This document shows positions 46,740 to 56,718 of a DNA stretch of 64,000 bases, in pieces (within the stretch, counting starts at the first letter, position 1; every line of letters begins with the position of its first letter). Location of the stretch: positions 186,001-250,000 of the forward strand of contig JAEPQO010000002.1 in the NCBI GenBank assembly GCA_017640505.1. Direction: 5' to 3'. Below the pieces are notes generated by a model. It was not told the DNA's origin and ran no database searches. It saw only the letters and a program-made list of their open reading frames with translations. The position numbers and the translations under genes are program-made. Origin of the DNA: Rhodospirillales bacterium (lineage in GTDB: Bacteria > Pseudomonadota > Alphaproteobacteria > Rhodospirillales > Casp-alpha2).

Positions 46740-47945
46740 CTATTGGCTGACCCCAAGCTGTTTCAGTACGTCGGCTGCCTTGTCGATCCCGTCTGCGGCG
46801 GCTTTTTCCATCCACTTGGTACCTTCGGCCGGATTGCGCGGCACGCCGTCGCCGTTGAGCAGCATGGCCCCGAAGATATAGGCGGCCTCCGGCACACCGC
46901 TTTCTGCGGACGCTTTCGCCCATTGCGCCGCGATTGCCTTGTCGGCAGCGACACCATCTCCCTGAAAATACATGCGCGACAGTTCGTACTGTGCCTGACC
47001 ATGTCCCGCTTCGGCGGCCTTCTCGAACCAGCCGCGCGCGGTGCTTGAATTGGCGTCAACGCCGATCCCGCGGCCGTAAATCAGTCCAAGTTGAAACAGG
47101 TCTTCCGGATTGGTGCTCTGCGAGAGCTGTGCAAGCTTCTGGCGCGTGACTTTCGCCTGTGCCTGCTTGGCCTTTGATACGGCGCTGCCGGCGACCCCGC
47201 TTTTGCGAAGTGCGTCGATATAGACAAGGTAGTCCTTGAGGATCGCCGGCACGTCCGGGTTAAGCCTGTCCCATGCTGTCAACGCGGCGCGGTTGTTCTT
47301 GCGTTGCCAGCTTTTGAACTCGGCGCACCAATGCCCCTCAAGCGTCTTACGGAACCGGACCATGTCCCTCGCTGACTTGTCGAAGCCAAGGTCCTGATAG
47401 GCCTTTTCCTGAAATAGATACGCTTCGCACTCCAGGTCCACTTCGCGAACGTTTTCCAGGTGGCCGCGCAAATGCTGCGTGCCGTGCCCCGTCAGTTCGT
47501 GCGCGAGCACGGGCGCCAGGTCGCGCGGTTTCCATTTGCCGCCGAAGCGCCCGACCACGGTCAGGAAGTCCTTCGTCCTGCCGTCGGCCTGGTAGAAGTC
47601 CGGCAGGAAAGCGGCGATGGTGATTTTCGTAAATTCGTGCGCTGGAAACGCCGGATCGTAGACGATGATGACATTACCCGCGGCCTTCAGCTTTTCGATC
47701 GCCTGGGCGTTATAGGCGGAACCGTCATAGAGGATGTCGAGCGCTGCCTTGACCGCTGCCGTTCCGGCCTCAGGCGGCGCGATATCAATGTCGTAGACTT
47801 TCCCCTCGGGCGCGTGCTTGCCGACGATCTGCACGCCCTTGTGCATGAACTGGACGGTGTCGTCCTGTGCCCGGCCAAGGCCCGATGTGAGCACGGCAAC
47901 AGCAAAAATGGCGGCAAAGCCGAAGACGCGGGCGCGGAACTTCAT
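46740..47945 (-). CDS. Exported Sel1-repeat protein with an HExxxH motif
   Basis: A 401-aa protein with a signal peptide (about 1-26). The N-terminal domain contains LAHELTGHGTQHL (residues 148-160), an HExxxH-like cluster near other His, and Glu/Asp residues in REVDLECEAYLF, a possible metal-peptidase arrangement; a standard HExxH is absent. Three Sel1 repeats follow (about 280-390, e.g. LFQLGLIYGRGIGVDANS), a protein-interaction solenoid. It is encoded between a phytase-like gene (4-bp overlap) and the aspartic protease. Confidence 0.7.
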   Translation of the reverse strand: MKFRARVFGFAAIFAVAVLTSGLGRAQDDTVQFMHKGVQIVGKHAPEGKVYDIDIAPPEAGTAAVKAALDILYDGSAYNAQAIEKLKAAGNVIIVYDPAFPAHEFTKITIAAFLPDFYQADGRTKDFLTVVGRFGGKWKPRDLAPVLAHELTGHGTQHLRGHLENVREVDLECEAYLFQEKAYQDLGFDKSARDMVRFRKTLEGHWCAEFKSWQRKNNRAALTAWDRLNPDVPAILKDYLVYIDALRKSGVAGSAVSKAKQAQAKVTRQKLAQLSQSTNPEDLFQLGLIYGRGIGVDANSSTARGWFEKAAEAGHGQAQYELSRMYFQGDGVAADKAIAAQWAKASAESGVPEAAYIFGAMLLNGDGVPRNPAEGTKWMEKAAADGIDKAADVLKQLGVSQ

Positions 47946-48913
47946 TGGCCTGGCAATTCGAACATCATCAGAAGCGTGCGCTGTTCGCCCCGGTTGAAGT
48001 TGTCGTCCGAGATAAGATACAGGTGCGTCGATCCGCCCTGCCCGGCAAGCGCCTCGATCCCTTCGAAATTGTCGATATTCATCGGCGGTGCAAAGCCGGC
48101 AAGCAAGGTCCCGGAGATCGTCGCACCCGGCTGGATGTCGGCGACCGCGATCCGCATGATCCGGATCCGCACACCTGCGCGCGGGGTGAAATAACGTTCC
48201 AGCACCACGACATCGCCATCCGGCAGGGTTGCCGCGCCGGTCGGCCGGAAACCGTCCGACGCCTGGTACGTCAGCACATCCCACCCGTTGCGGCTGGAGA
48301 CCCAGCCGACCCGGACCGGTTCGTCCGGCGATCCTTCCGAGATCGCCAGCAGTCGACCGTCTTGCAACAGGGTCAGCGCCTCGATCCCGTCGTTGCCGGG
48401 CATTGATGCAAGCTCATCGGGTGGCCGCAGCACCCGCGGTACGGTGGATCCCGGGTCGTACCGCCAGAGGCGATGATCGCGTTCAAACGCGACAATGATC
48501 TCACCTTCGACGCCAGGGCTCATGGCTTCGGCGTCCGTCCAGCGTTTGCCCCTGAGGGGCGTGCCGTCGAGATCCGAGAGCGTACCGAGATCCGCCTTGT
48601 CGATGCCGCTGAGATTCCCGTCCGCGTCGTAGGTCAATTCCGCCGAGAATGAAACGGCTGCATCGGAAACACTGACCATGCGCCGTCCATCGGCGCTGAG
48701 CCCAAGGCCTGAAAATCCGCCGAAGCGCGGATCGCGCGACACCAGGTGCAGTCCGCCGCGATAATTCAAGACGCCCACCGACGTTTCACCGGGGCGACTA
48801 TCGACCAGTGGAATTGGCGTCACCTCGATATCGACCGGCTCCGCGCCGGCAAGCAACGGCATGACCGCCAATGCCAGTGTCAGCAATGCTGTACGTAGGC
48901 ATTTCATGTGCAT
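47942..48913 (-). CDS. Exported esterase-like/phytase-family beta-propeller protein
   Basis: A 323-aa protein with a signal peptide (ALLTLALAVMPLLAGAEP) and a repeated-strand propeller. It fits the esterase-like activity of phytase family: GGFSGLGLSADGRRMVSVSD, EAMSPGVEGEIIVAFERDHR, GNDGIEALTLLQDGRLLAIS and NFEGIEALA. Substrate unknown. An internal ATG at 48907 could also start it. It heads the operon with the Sel1 protein and the aspartic protease and is divergent from the metallophosphoesterase gene. Confidence 0.75.
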   Translation of the reverse strand: MHMKCLRTALLTLALAVMPLLAGAEPVDIEVTPIPLVDSRPGETSVGVLNYRGGLHLVSRDPRFGGFSGLGLSADGRRMVSVSDAAVSFSAELTYDADGNLSGIDKADLGTLSDLDGTPLRGKRWTDAEAMSPGVEGEIIVAFERDHRLWRYDPGSTVPRVLRPPDELASMPGNDGIEALTLLQDGRLLAISEGSPDEPVRVGWVSSRNGWDVLTYQASDGFRPTGAATLPDGDVVVLERYFTPRAGVRIRIMRIAVADIQPGATISGTLLAGFAPPMNIDNFEGIEALAGQGGSTHLYLISDDNFNRGEQRTLLMMFELPGQ

Positions 48914-49012
48914 GTTCTAACATGGTGCTTCCCGGCCAGAAAGAAATCCTGCTCGGGTGAATTTTTATTTGCGGGGCGTGACGCCCGTGATTTTTTGGCT
49001 AACATCGCGTCC

Positions 49013-49819
49013 ATGAAGTTCATTCATCTCACCGATCCGCACGTGACCGCAACCGGCGAGCTTTTCAATCTTGATGTCGATGCCCGGCTTCGTGCCGCGG
49101 TGCAGTCGATCAACAGCCGGCATGCGGACGCGGAACTCGTCATGATTACGGGCGACATTACCCACTGGGGCGAGCCGGAAGCCTATCGCCGAGTTTGCGA
49201 GGCGCTCGGCGCATTGACCATGCCCTGGTATCCACTGATCGGGAACCACGATGTGCGGGACGCGTTCCTTGCCGGGCTGCCGAACGTGACGGCGGATGAT
49301 GCGGGCAAGGTGAGCTTCAGGCTCGATACGTCGGCAGGTCCGTTCCTTGCCCTCGACACCTTGACCGACGGTACCCATGCGGGGCAGATCGACGAACGAC
49401 AGCTTGCCTGGTTGGACGACGAACTCGCCGCTGTGGAAAGCGCCTTTCTGTTCATGCACCACCCGCCCGTCCGCAGCGGGATCAACGGCATGGACCGGAT
49501 CCCGCTTTTGAACCCGGATGATCTGGCCGCTGTACTCGACCGACACCCGGGCAAGGTGCGGCACATTTTTTTCGGGCACATGCATCGCGCATTTCACGGC
49601 AGCTGGCGCGGCATTCCCTTTTCCACGGTCAAAGCAACGGCGCACCAGGTGGCTCCGCTGATCGATGGCGAATCACCTCTTACCACAAGCTGCGAATTGC
49701 CGGCCTACGCGGTGGTGTTGGTCGGCGATGCGCATGTGCTGGTGCACGATATATCGTACATGGAAGAAGAAACGGAATTCACCTACGACCGGGACAGTGG
49801 TCGAACGGCGGCCGATTGA
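49013..49819 (+). CDS. Metallophosphoesterase of the cAMP phosphodiesterase (CpdA/Icc) class
   Basis: A 268-aa calcineurin-like phosphoesterase. Metal ligands are visible in order: FIHLTDPHV (Asp/His), VMITGDITHWGEP, LIGNHDVR, FMHHPPV and IFFGHMHRAFHG. The type resembles class III cyclic-nucleotide phosphodiesterases, but GDITHWG departs from the usual GDLTDxG, so substrate is open. I use the ATG at 49013; an upstream in-frame ATG at 48908 overlaps the divergent gene. A nucleotide cyclase lies 7 kb away, which makes a cAMP role worth testing. Confidence 0.8.
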   Translation: MKFIHLTDPHVTATGELFNLDVDARLRAAVQSINSRHADAELVMITGDITHWGEPEAYRRVCEALGALTMPWYPLIGNHDVRDAFLAGLPNVTADDAGKVSFRLDTSAGPFLALDTLTDGTHAGQIDERQLAWLDDELAAVESAFLFMHHPPVRSGINGMDRIPLLNPDDLAAVLDRHPGKVRHIFFGHMHRAFHGSWRGIPFSTVKATAHQVAPLIDGESPLTTSCELPAYAVVLVGDAHVLVHDISYMEEETEFTYDRDSGRTAAD

Positions 49820-49895
49820 TTCCTGCCGCGTCACCAAACCTTCATGACACACTTACGCGTGAATGTGTTAGCCGGACGTGATTGCAATAACCGGG

Positions 49896-50177
49896 ATGAC
49901 CATCATGGGCTGGTTACTGACCATCGTGCTGGCGATGCCGTTGACGACAGACGACGTCGAGTTCCGCATGTGGTTTTCGAAGGAAAGCTATTGCACCTTC
50001 GCGATCGAGAAGTTTTCCGAGAAACCGTTCATGCAGCGGTTGCCGGACGGCAACGAAGCACCGGGTATGCTGAAAAGCGCGACGTGCCGGGAACTCGGTA
50101 AGGACGAGAAAGCCATGGTGCCGGACCATCTTGTCTGGAAAGTGAATCCACTCGGCGGGCTGTTCGACCGGAATTGA
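49896..50177 (+). CDS. Small hypothetical protein with N-terminal hydrophobic segment
   Basis: A 93-aa protein beginning with a short hydrophobic stretch (MGWLLTIVLAM) and continuing polar with two cysteines (SYCTFAIEKFS and ATCREL). It may be exported or membrane-anchored. Start is uncertain: GTG 49878, ATG 49896 or ATG 49905. It lies between the phosphoesterase and AtuA genes and I do not recognise it. Confidence 0.45.
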   Translation: MTIMGWLLTIVLAMPLTTDDVEFRMWFSKESYCTFAIEKFSEKPFMQRLPDGNEAPGMLKSATCRELGKDEKAMVPDHLVWKVNPLGGLFDRN

Positions 50178-50270
50178 GCCTCCGCAGCGAAACTTGTCAT
50201 CGGCCCGTATCCGCCTCAGGATTGGGAGAAAGCGGCAACAAGCCGCAGACAAGATGACAAGGGAAGACAC

Positions 50271-51659
50271 ATGCCACCCATCAGATTGATGGCGACGACG
50301 GGTATTCTCGGCTACGGCTTTACCGAGGAAGCCTTCAACGCGGGCGTCGCCATGAAACCGGACCTGATTGCCTGCGATGCCGGATCGACGGACCCGGGGC
50401 CTCATTACCTCGGAAGCGGCACCGCCTTCGTTTCGCGCGCTGCGGTAAAGCGCGATCTGGGGCTGATGGTGGCGGCTGGTGCGGCGCATGGTATTCCTGT
50501 CATGATCGGGACGGCCGGTGGCAGCGGGTCCGATGTGCATGTCGACTGGGTGCTCGACATCCTGCGGGAAATCTGTGCGGAGAACGACCTGGCTCCGAAA
50601 ATTGCCGTCATTCGCACCGAACAATCGAAAGACCGGCTGCACGAGAAACTTGCGGCGGGAAAGATCGCACCGCTGGGGCCGATCGGCGAGCTTACGGGTG
50701 CCGACATCGACGATGCGGTTCGCGTCGTTGCGATGATGGGGCCGGAAGCCTATCAAGAGGCGCTCGCCGATGGTGCCGATGTGGTCATCGCCGGTCGTGG
50801 GACCGATGCGGCGCTGTTTGCGGCCCTGCCCCTCATGCGGGGCGCCGATCCCGGCCTTTCGTGGCATCTGGCCAAGATTATCGAGTGCGGTGCCCAGGTG
50901 GTCGAACCGCGCGAAGGACAGGATTGCGTTATCGGCACGATTTACGACGATCACTTCACCGTTGAACCGGGCCATCCAGACCGCCGCTGCACGGTGACGC
51001 GTGTTTCTGCGCACACGCTCTATGAAAACCCCGAGCCATTCCGGCTGAAGGAACCGGACGGTACGCTGGTCACGGACCGATGCGACTTCGAGCAGATCGA
51101 GGAACGCGTCGTGAAAGTGTCGGGTAGCCGCTACGAGCCTTCAGACACGTATACGGTGAAACTTGAAGGCGCGCGACAGGTCGGATTCCGTACCGTGTTT
51201 ATCGCCGGTATTCGTGACCCGATCCTGATTGCCGGAATTGACGACTTCGTCCGGTCCTGCCGCGAACGTATCCAGCGCGACGTGGCTGCTCTTGGGATCG
51301 CACCCGGTGACTTCACCCTCTCGGTTCATCTATACGGCAAGAATGCGGTAATGGGCGAACTGGAGCCTCAGGCAGATGCACCGGTCCATGAACTGGGCCT
51401 GCTGCTGGATGTACTGGGCCGGACCGAGGACATCAGCCGTGCCGTGCTGGCGAAATCCCGTTACGCATTTCTGCACACGGACTTTCCGGGGCGGATGTGC
51501 ATCTCGGGTAACCTGGCGATACCGTTTTCGCCGTCCGACATGCACGTCGGTCCGGTCTATGAGTTCAACATCTGGCATGTGATGGCGTGCGACGATCCGA
51601 TGGAATGCGTGCGCATGGAATGGATCGAACCCGAGGAGGCTCGCACATGGCGAAACTGA
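50271..51659 (+). CDS. AtuA-family protein (DUF1446)
   Basis: A 462-aa member of the acyclic terpene utilisation AtuA/DUF1446 family. It starts IRLMATTGILGYGFTEEAFN and shows DLIACDAGSTDPGPHYLGSG, GTAGGSGSDVHVDW and DVVIAGRGTDAALFAALP. Members occur near acyl-CoA carboxylases and in terpene or acid catabolism, but the exact reaction is not established. It overlaps the DUF4387 gene by 13 bp; both parts occur fused or adjacent in other bacteria. Confidence 0.82.
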   Translation: MPPIRLMATTGILGYGFTEEAFNAGVAMKPDLIACDAGSTDPGPHYLGSGTAFVSRAAVKRDLGLMVAAGAAHGIPVMIGTAGGSGSDVHVDWVLDILREICAENDLAPKIAVIRTEQSKDRLHEKLAAGKIAPLGPIGELTGADIDDAVRVVAMMGPEAYQEALADGADVVIAGRGTDAALFAALPLMRGADPGLSWHLAKIIECGAQVVEPREGQDCVIGTIYDDHFTVEPGHPDRRCTVTRVSAHTLYENPEPFRLKEPDGTLVTDRCDFEQIEERVVKVSGSRYEPSDTYTVKLEGARQVGFRTVFIAGIRDPILIAGIDDFVRSCRERIQRDVAALGIAPGDFTLSVHLYGKNAVMGELEPQADAPVHELGLLLDVLGRTEDISRAVLAKSRYAFLHTDFPGRMCISGNLAIPFSPSDMHVGPVYEFNIWHVMACDDPMECVRMEWIEPEEARTWRN

Positions 51660-51958
51660 TGGATATTGCCCGGGTTGTTCGCGGCAAGAATGCGGGCGCG
51701 CTGCAACTGACCCTCGACGTGATGTTCGACGACGAGGACACCTACCGCCGGGTGCGTGACTCGGGCGTGCTGTCGCCTCGCACGATTGCGCCGCTTTACG
51801 GTGTTACCGATAATGAAGTTGCCATCATTCCGTTCGATGTGGCCAAGGCGATCAAGATCACGGTCCCCAGGCGGGTGCGTTCCGGCTCGCCCGGCGATAC
51901 GGATGTCTACGGCGCGCAGCAGCATGTGCCGCTGATGCAGATCGATCTCCCCGAATGA
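51647..51958 (+). CDS. DUF4387 protein, partner of the AtuA-family protein
   Basis: A 103-aa protein, LMDIARVVRGKNAGALQLTL onward, of the small domain that follows AtuA-type proteins. Its start at 51647 has GAGGAGG upstream, inside the end of the AtuA gene, so translation is coupled. It probably forms a complex or single functional unit with its neighbour. Function unknown. Confidence 0.75.
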   Translation: MAKLMDIARVVRGKNAGALQLTLDVMFDDEDTYRRVRDSGVLSPRTIAPLYGVTDNEVAIIPFDVAKAIKITVPRRVRSGSPGDTDVYGAQQHVPLMQIDLPE

Positions 51959-51977
51959 ATTCAAACAGGCACGAGAA

Positions 51978-52892
51978 ATGAGCATTCCCTACCCGTTTCA
52001 CGACCGCCAGAGTCCCGCAGGCGACGAGGTCTTTTTCGACCACGTGGCCTGGATGGTGCCCGATATGGACGCCGCGTCGGCGCAGTTCGAGAAACTCGGG
52101 TTCGTGCTGACACCCTATTCCGTGCACGGCAACCGCGACCCGGAAACCGGCAATCGCATTCCGCAGGGAACCGCCAATCGCCTCGCCATGCTCGATACCG
52201 CATATATCGAGCTGCTTTGCGAAGCGGGTGACGTGGAAGCGCCGGTGGTCGACGACCTGCGGGCGCGCCTCGACCGTTATATGGGGGTGCATCTGCTGGC
52301 ATTTTCCCATGCCGATGCGGACACGTCCTATGGGCGGATTGAGGGTGACGGCTTTCGGTTGCAGCCGATGGTACATCTGCGGCGCGACGTCGAGGCCGCC
52401 GACGGGGCGGACGCCGAGGTTCAGTTCAGCGTCATCCGTGCCGCGTTCGACGAGATCCCCGAGGGCCGCATTCAGGTGCTGACCCATCATACGCCAGATC
52501 TGATGTGGCAGGACCGCTACCTCGCTCGTGCCAATGGCCTGACGGCGATGGTCGATGCGGTGATCTGCGTCGAGGCGCCCGCGGCGTCTGCCGAGCGTAT
52601 GGCGACATTTCTTGCCAAATCCACAAAGGTCGTTGATGACGACGAGGTCTTGGTCGTGACGGACCGCGGCGGTCTTCGTTTCGTCACGCCGTCCCGGCTG
52701 GCGGACATCGTGCCCGGATTTCAGCCCCCGTCACTGCCGTGCACGGCGGCCATCGGTTTCATGTCAGGCGATATCGAGAAGACGCAGGCGTATTTCCTCG
52801 ATGCCGGGGTCATGCTTGTCGACACCGGGCCGGCGCTGATGGTCATGCCGGAAGACGTGCTCGGCACGGCGATGCTGATTTACAAGGAATAG
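51978..52892 (+). CDS. VOC-superfamily (glyoxalase-like) protein
   Basis: A 304-aa protein with two glyoxalase/bleomycin-resistance-like modules, the first beginning EVFFDHVAWMVPDMDAASAQ with a likely metal His and the second after about residue 160. Members include dioxygenases, isomerases and epimerases; the reaction is not readable. It lies 19 bp after DUF4387 in the AtuA operon and may process an intermediate of that pathway. It converges on cobT. Confidence 0.75.
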   Translation: MSIPYPFHDRQSPAGDEVFFDHVAWMVPDMDAASAQFEKLGFVLTPYSVHGNRDPETGNRIPQGTANRLAMLDTAYIELLCEAGDVEAPVVDDLRARLDRYMGVHLLAFSHADADTSYGRIEGDGFRLQPMVHLRRDVEAADGADAEVQFSVIRAAFDEIPEGRIQVLTHHTPDLMWQDRYLARANGLTAMVDAVICVEAPAASAERMATFLAKSTKVVDDDEVLVVTDRGGLRFVTPSRLADIVPGFQPPSLPCTAAIGFMSGDIEKTQAYFLDAGVMLVDTGPALMVMPEDVLGTAMLIYKE

Positions 52893-52902
52893 ATTAGAGG
52901 AA

Positions 52903-54759
52903 TTAGCGCGTGCCGGTGCGACGCGACTGCCTTGGATCGGCCGCATTTTCGTCGAACAGTTCGGCGAGGCGCGCCATCATGGTGCCGCCGAGTTCTTCCG
53001 CATCGACAATGGTGACGGCGCGGCGATAGTACCGCGTCACGTCGTGACCGATACCGATGGCGGTCAGTTCCACCTCGGACTTGGTCTCGATGTAATGAAT
53101 CACCTCGCGCAGGTGGCGTTCGAGGTAGTTGCCCGGGTTCGCCGACAGCGTTGCATCATCGACCGGCGCACCGTCCGAGATGACCATGAGGATGCGGCGC
53201 TGTTCCGGACGCCCAAGCAGACGGTTGTGCGCCCACATGAGCGCTTCGCCGTCGATGTTTTCCTTCAACAGCCCTTCGCGCAGCATCAGGCCGAGGCTCG
53301 GGCGCGCGCGGCGCCACGGCATGTCGGCGGACTTGTAGACGATGTGACGCAGATCGTTGAGGCGGCCCGGGTTCTTGGGTTTGCCGTTCTCGACCCACTT
53401 CTCACGCGAGGTGCCACCCTTCCACGACCGGGTCGTGAAACCGAGAATTTCAACCTTAACGCCGCAGCGTTCCAACGTGCGGGCGAGAATGTCGGCACTC
53501 ATCGCGGCGACGGTAATCGGCCGGCCACGCATGGAACCGGAATTGTCGATCAGCAGCGTGACGACGGTATCGCGGAACTCGGTGTCGGATTCCATCTTGA
53601 ACGACAGCGGTGCAACCGGATCGATGACGACGCGCGACAGGCGCCCGGCGTCGAGCACGCCCTCTTCGAGATCGAATTCCCAGGACCGGGTCTGTTGCGC
53701 CAGCAGCCGACGCTGAAGCCGGTTGGCCAGCTTGCCGACAACGCCCTGCAGATGCGACAGCTGCTGGTCGAGTTGATGACGCAGGCGGGTCAGCTCTTCC
53801 GGGTCGCAAAGCTCACCCGCGTCGGTGACTTCGTCGAATTCGGTGGTGTACGCCTTGTAGGGCTGGTTATCGCCGGTATCGTTGCGGCGCCAGTCGGGAT
53901 CGTATTCGCTCGGGCCGGCGGGTTCTTCCTCGCCCTCGCCCGGGTTCATGTCGTCTTCCATGAATTCCGGATCGAAATCCATGCCCTCGGCGGAATCGCT
54001 GTCTTCCGACTCGCCCGCCATGGAACCGTCCGCGTCCATGTCGGCGTCGGACTGTTCGGCGTCCTGGTTACCCTGTTCGTTGTCATCGGATTCGGACTGT
54101 TCGTCTTCCTCCGGCAGATCGTCGGGAGGCTCGTCGCGCAATAGATCGAGCGACTTCAGCATGTGATTGACGGCCTTCGAGAACGCATCCTGATCGGCGG
54201 CGGATTTGATCAGCTCATCGAGGTCGCCGGAAATCTTCTTTTCGATGTCCTTGCGGTAGAGGTTCACGAACTCCTTGGCCGAGTCCGGCAGTTCGCGCCC
54301 CGACAGGTGCTCGCGCACCAGGAGACCGACGACTTCCGGCAGCAGCGCGTCGTCGCGTTCCTTGATCCCGGCGTAGCCCTTGGCCCGGCAGCGTTCTTCC
54401 AAAAGCGCCTGCAGGTTGTCGCCGGCGCCGGCAAGACGCTGCGTGCCGAGGGCTTCGCAGCGAACCTGCTCGACCGCTTCATAGACGCGACGGGCGTCGG
54501 CGCCATCCGGCATGTTGGCCTGATGGGTTTCCGCATCGTGGTGGCGGAGCCTGAGCGACAACGCATCCGACATGCCGCGGAAGCGCGACATGGCTTCCGG
54601 GCTCATGTTGGCCTGCGGCGTCGGCAGATGTGCTGTTTCGGCGGTCAGCCCGGGCGTGCTCTGGCCGTACTGGACCTCGAGGTCCTTGGCATGACCCATC
54701 GCGCGCAGCGTCGATGCGGTTACGCGTTTCCAGAGCTCTGCCGGGTGTTCGTTACCCAA
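52903..54759 (-). CDS. cobT: Cobaltochelatase subunit CobT
   Basis: Cobalt-insertion complex subunit of aerobic B12 synthesis. The 618-aa protein has a strongly acidic middle (about 215-290) and a C-terminal VWA domain with the MIDAS loop [14 protein letters not shown] (DxSxS). It works with CobS (AAA) and the large CobN chelatase. It is 24 bp downstream of cobS on the same strand. Confidence 0.95.
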   Translation of the reverse strand: MGNEHPAELWKRVTASTLRAMGHAKDLEVQYGQSTPGLTAETAHLPTPQANMSPEAMSRFRGMSDALSLRLRHHDAETHQANMPDGADARRVYEAVEQVRCEALGTQRLAGAGDNLQALLEERCRAKGYAGIKERDDALLPEVVGLLVREHLSGRELPDSAKEFVNLYRKDIEKKISGDLDELIKSAADQDAFSKAVNHMLKSLDLLRDEPPDDLPEEDEQSESDDNEQGNQDAEQSDADMDADGSMAGESEDSDSAEGMDFDPEFMEDDMNPGEGEEEPAGPSEYDPDWRRNDTGDNQPYKAYTTEFDEVTDAGELCDPEELTRLRHQLDQQLSHLQGVVGKLANRLQRRLLAQQTRSWEFDLEEGVLDAGRLSRVVIDPVAPLSFKMESDTEFRDTVVTLLIDNSGSMRGRPITVAAMSADILARTLERCGVKVEILGFTTRSWKGGTSREKWVENGKPKNPGRLNDLRHIVYKSADMPWRRARPSLGLMLREGLLKENIDGEALMWAHNRLLGRPEQRRILMVISDGAPVDDATLSANPGNYLERHLREVIHYIETKSEVELTAIGIGHDVTRYYRRAVTIVDAEELGGTMMARLAELFDENAADPRQSRRTGTR

Positions 54760-54783
54760 TGTCCGTCCTTCTTCGGCCGGGAA

Positions 54784-55797
54784 TTACTGCAGGACCGCGT
54801 TGGCGGCGGATTCCGGCAGTTCCTCGCCCATGGCGCGTTGGTAGTACTCGGCCACCACCGGGCGTTCCAGCTCGTCGCACTTGTTGAGGAACGTGACGCG
54901 GAAGGCATATCCCAGGTCCTTGAAGATCTCGGCGTTCTGCGCCCACGTGATCACCGTACGCGGCGACATGACGGTCGAAATGTCGCCGTTCATGAAGCCG
55001 GCGCGCGTCATGTCCGCAAGCTCGACCATGGCGGCAAGCTGCTCCTTGCCTTCCTTGGTGTTGTAGGATTCACACTTGGCGAGCGCGATATCCACTTCGG
55101 CATCGTGCGGCAGGTAGTTCAGCGTGGCGACGATGTTCCAGCGGTCCATCTGACCCTGGTTGATCTGCTGCGTGCCGTGATAAAGGCCCGTCGTGTCGCC
55201 GAGGCCGATGGTGTTGGTCGTCGAGAACAGGCGGAAATACTTGTGCGGCCGCATGACGCGGTTCTGGTCGAGAAGCGTCAGCTTGCCCTCGACTTCGAGC
55301 ACGCGTTGGATCACGAACATCACGTCCGGGCGGCCGGCATCGTATTCATCGAACACGACGGCCGTCGGGTTCTGCAGCGCCCACGGCAGGATGCCTTCGC
55401 GGAATTCGGTCACCTGCTTGCCGTCCTTGAGCACGATGGCGTCCTTGCCGACGAGATCGATACGGGAAATGTGGCTGTCCAAGTTGATCCGGATGCACGG
55501 CCAGTTGAGACGCGCCGCCACCTGTTCGATGTGTGTCGACTTACCGGTGCCGTGATAACCCTGGATCATGACGCGGCGGTTGTAGGCAAAACCCGCCAGG
55601 ATCGCCATTGTCGTGTCGCGGTCGAAACGGTACGCATCGTCGATGTCCGGCACGTGCGGATCGGCTTCGGAGAAAGCCGGTACTTCCATGTCGCTGTCGA
55701 TGCCGAACACCTGGCGCACCGAAAGTTTGATATCCGGTTCCTGCATCAGAAGCGGCTGGGATTGATGGGTAGAGGTCATACGCGCGTTCCCGTTCAT
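54784..55797 (-). CDS. cobS: Cobaltochelatase AAA+ subunit CobS
   Basis: AAA+ motor of the aerobic cobaltochelatase. The 337-aa protein has Walker [15 protein letters not shown], Walker B region [13 protein letters not shown] and [12 protein letters not shown]. The start may be ATG 55797 or ATG 55779. CobS-CobT order is conserved in alphaproteobacteria and supplies the B12 that enzymes such as IcmF require. Confidence 0.95.
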   Translation of the reverse strand: MNGNARMTSTHQSQPLLMQEPDIKLSVRQVFGIDSDMEVPAFSEADPHVPDIDDAYRFDRDTTMAILAGFAYNRRVMIQGYHGTGKSTHIEQVAARLNWPCIRINLDSHISRIDLVGKDAIVLKDGKQVTEFREGILPWALQNPTAVVFDEYDAGRPDVMFVIQRVLEVEGKLTLLDQNRVMRPHKYFRLFSTTNTIGLGDTTGLYHGTQQINQGQMDRWNIVATLNYLPHDAEVDIALAKCESYNTKEGKEQLAAMVELADMTRAGFMNGDISTVMSPRTVITWAQNAEIFKDLGYAFRVTFLNKCDELERPVVAEYYQRAMGEELPESAANAVLQ

Positions 55798-55968
55798 CTG
55801 ACCGGCCGCCCGAAGCGTACCGGCGTTAATGTCTCATCGTCATCCATATAGGGATTCTGTTCGGTTGGTGTTAGGGGCAATCCCCAGGTGCGTCAAGGAT
55901 TTGTGCCGTTTTCCGGCGCTTTTAAGACGTGTTTTCTTGTTACTGAGACAATTGCGGGGGGAACGGTA

Positions 55969-56565
55969 TCAGACCACGAGGAACTGCCTGAGCGTTTCGT
56001 ATGCGTTGCGGACTTCCTTGAATTTTTCCTCCGCCGCCTTGGTGCCGCCGTTGGCGTCGGGGTGGTGCTTTTTAACAAGCTCCTTGTAACGGCTTTTCAG
56101 ATCGTTGGCGCTGACCGGCAACTGCAGTCCGAAAACGGCCAACGCGGCGCGCGTCGGCGCATCGGCCTGTGGCTGTGACGAGGTCGCCGTCGTCTCGTCG
56201 AACAGGCCGAAGTCGTCGATGAAATAGTTGGGATCGAAACCGAACGGCCCGGTGCCGGGTTTCGGCCCCTTCCCCGTCGGTGCGTCCCGGTCGCCAATCG
56301 GCCACGACGGCCGGTTCCAGACCGTATCGTGGCGTAACGACGCCTCGACCTCGTCGTCGGACATTCCTTCGAAGTAGTTCCAGCGGCTGTTGTACTGGCG
56401 GATATGTTCCAGGCAGAACCATCGGTACTCGCGCAACTGTTCGCGCGACCGCGGCGCTTTGTGGTCGGCTTTCATCTGGCAATCCGGCCATTCGCACAGG
56501 CGAATATCCTCCGCGACATCGTCGCGCATGTCCAAGGAGGGATGAATACGTTTGCGTCTGGCCAT
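55969..56565 (-). CDS. C-terminal J-domain protein
   Basis: A 198-aa protein with a C-terminal J-domain (about 130-198): [20 protein letters not shown] and the HPD motif in [10 protein letters not shown]. The N-terminal part holds Cys/His residues ([15 protein letters not shown] and [11 protein letters not shown]) that may bind a metal. J-domains stimulate DnaK ATPase. It lies upstream of cobS on the same strand, the usual alphaproteobacterial context. Confidence 0.85.
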   Translation of the reverse strand: MARRKRIHPSLDMRDDVAEDIRLCEWPDCQMKADHKAPRSREQLREYRWFCLEHIRQYNSRWNYFEGMSDDEVEASLRHDTVWNRPSWPIGDRDAPTGKGPKPGTGPFGFDPNYFIDDFGLFDETTATSSQPQADAPTRAALAVFGLQLPVSANDLKSRYKELVKKHHPDANGGTKAAEEKFKEVRNAYETLRQFLVV

Positions 56566-56718
56566 GGCCGATAATGTGCGCCTTTCCCGGAAAGATACAA
56601 GCTTGACAGGAACGTTTTTGATGCCGTGACAGATGTCGGTGCGGCGTCTAGGATTTGACCCGGGTCAGGAGTGCGCAACGCAAGCGTGGACGCCCCTGAG
56701 GGAGCACGCGGGGAATAC

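Noticed and set aside
47946-48284. Upstream extension of the Sel1-protein frame
   Set aside because: The extension overlaps the phytase-like gene; the ATG at 47945 gives a clean signal peptide.
54163-55851. 562-codon open frame on the plus strand
   Set aside because: Antisense to cobT and cobS. Arg/Ala/Val-rich composition is that of a reversed GC-rich gene.
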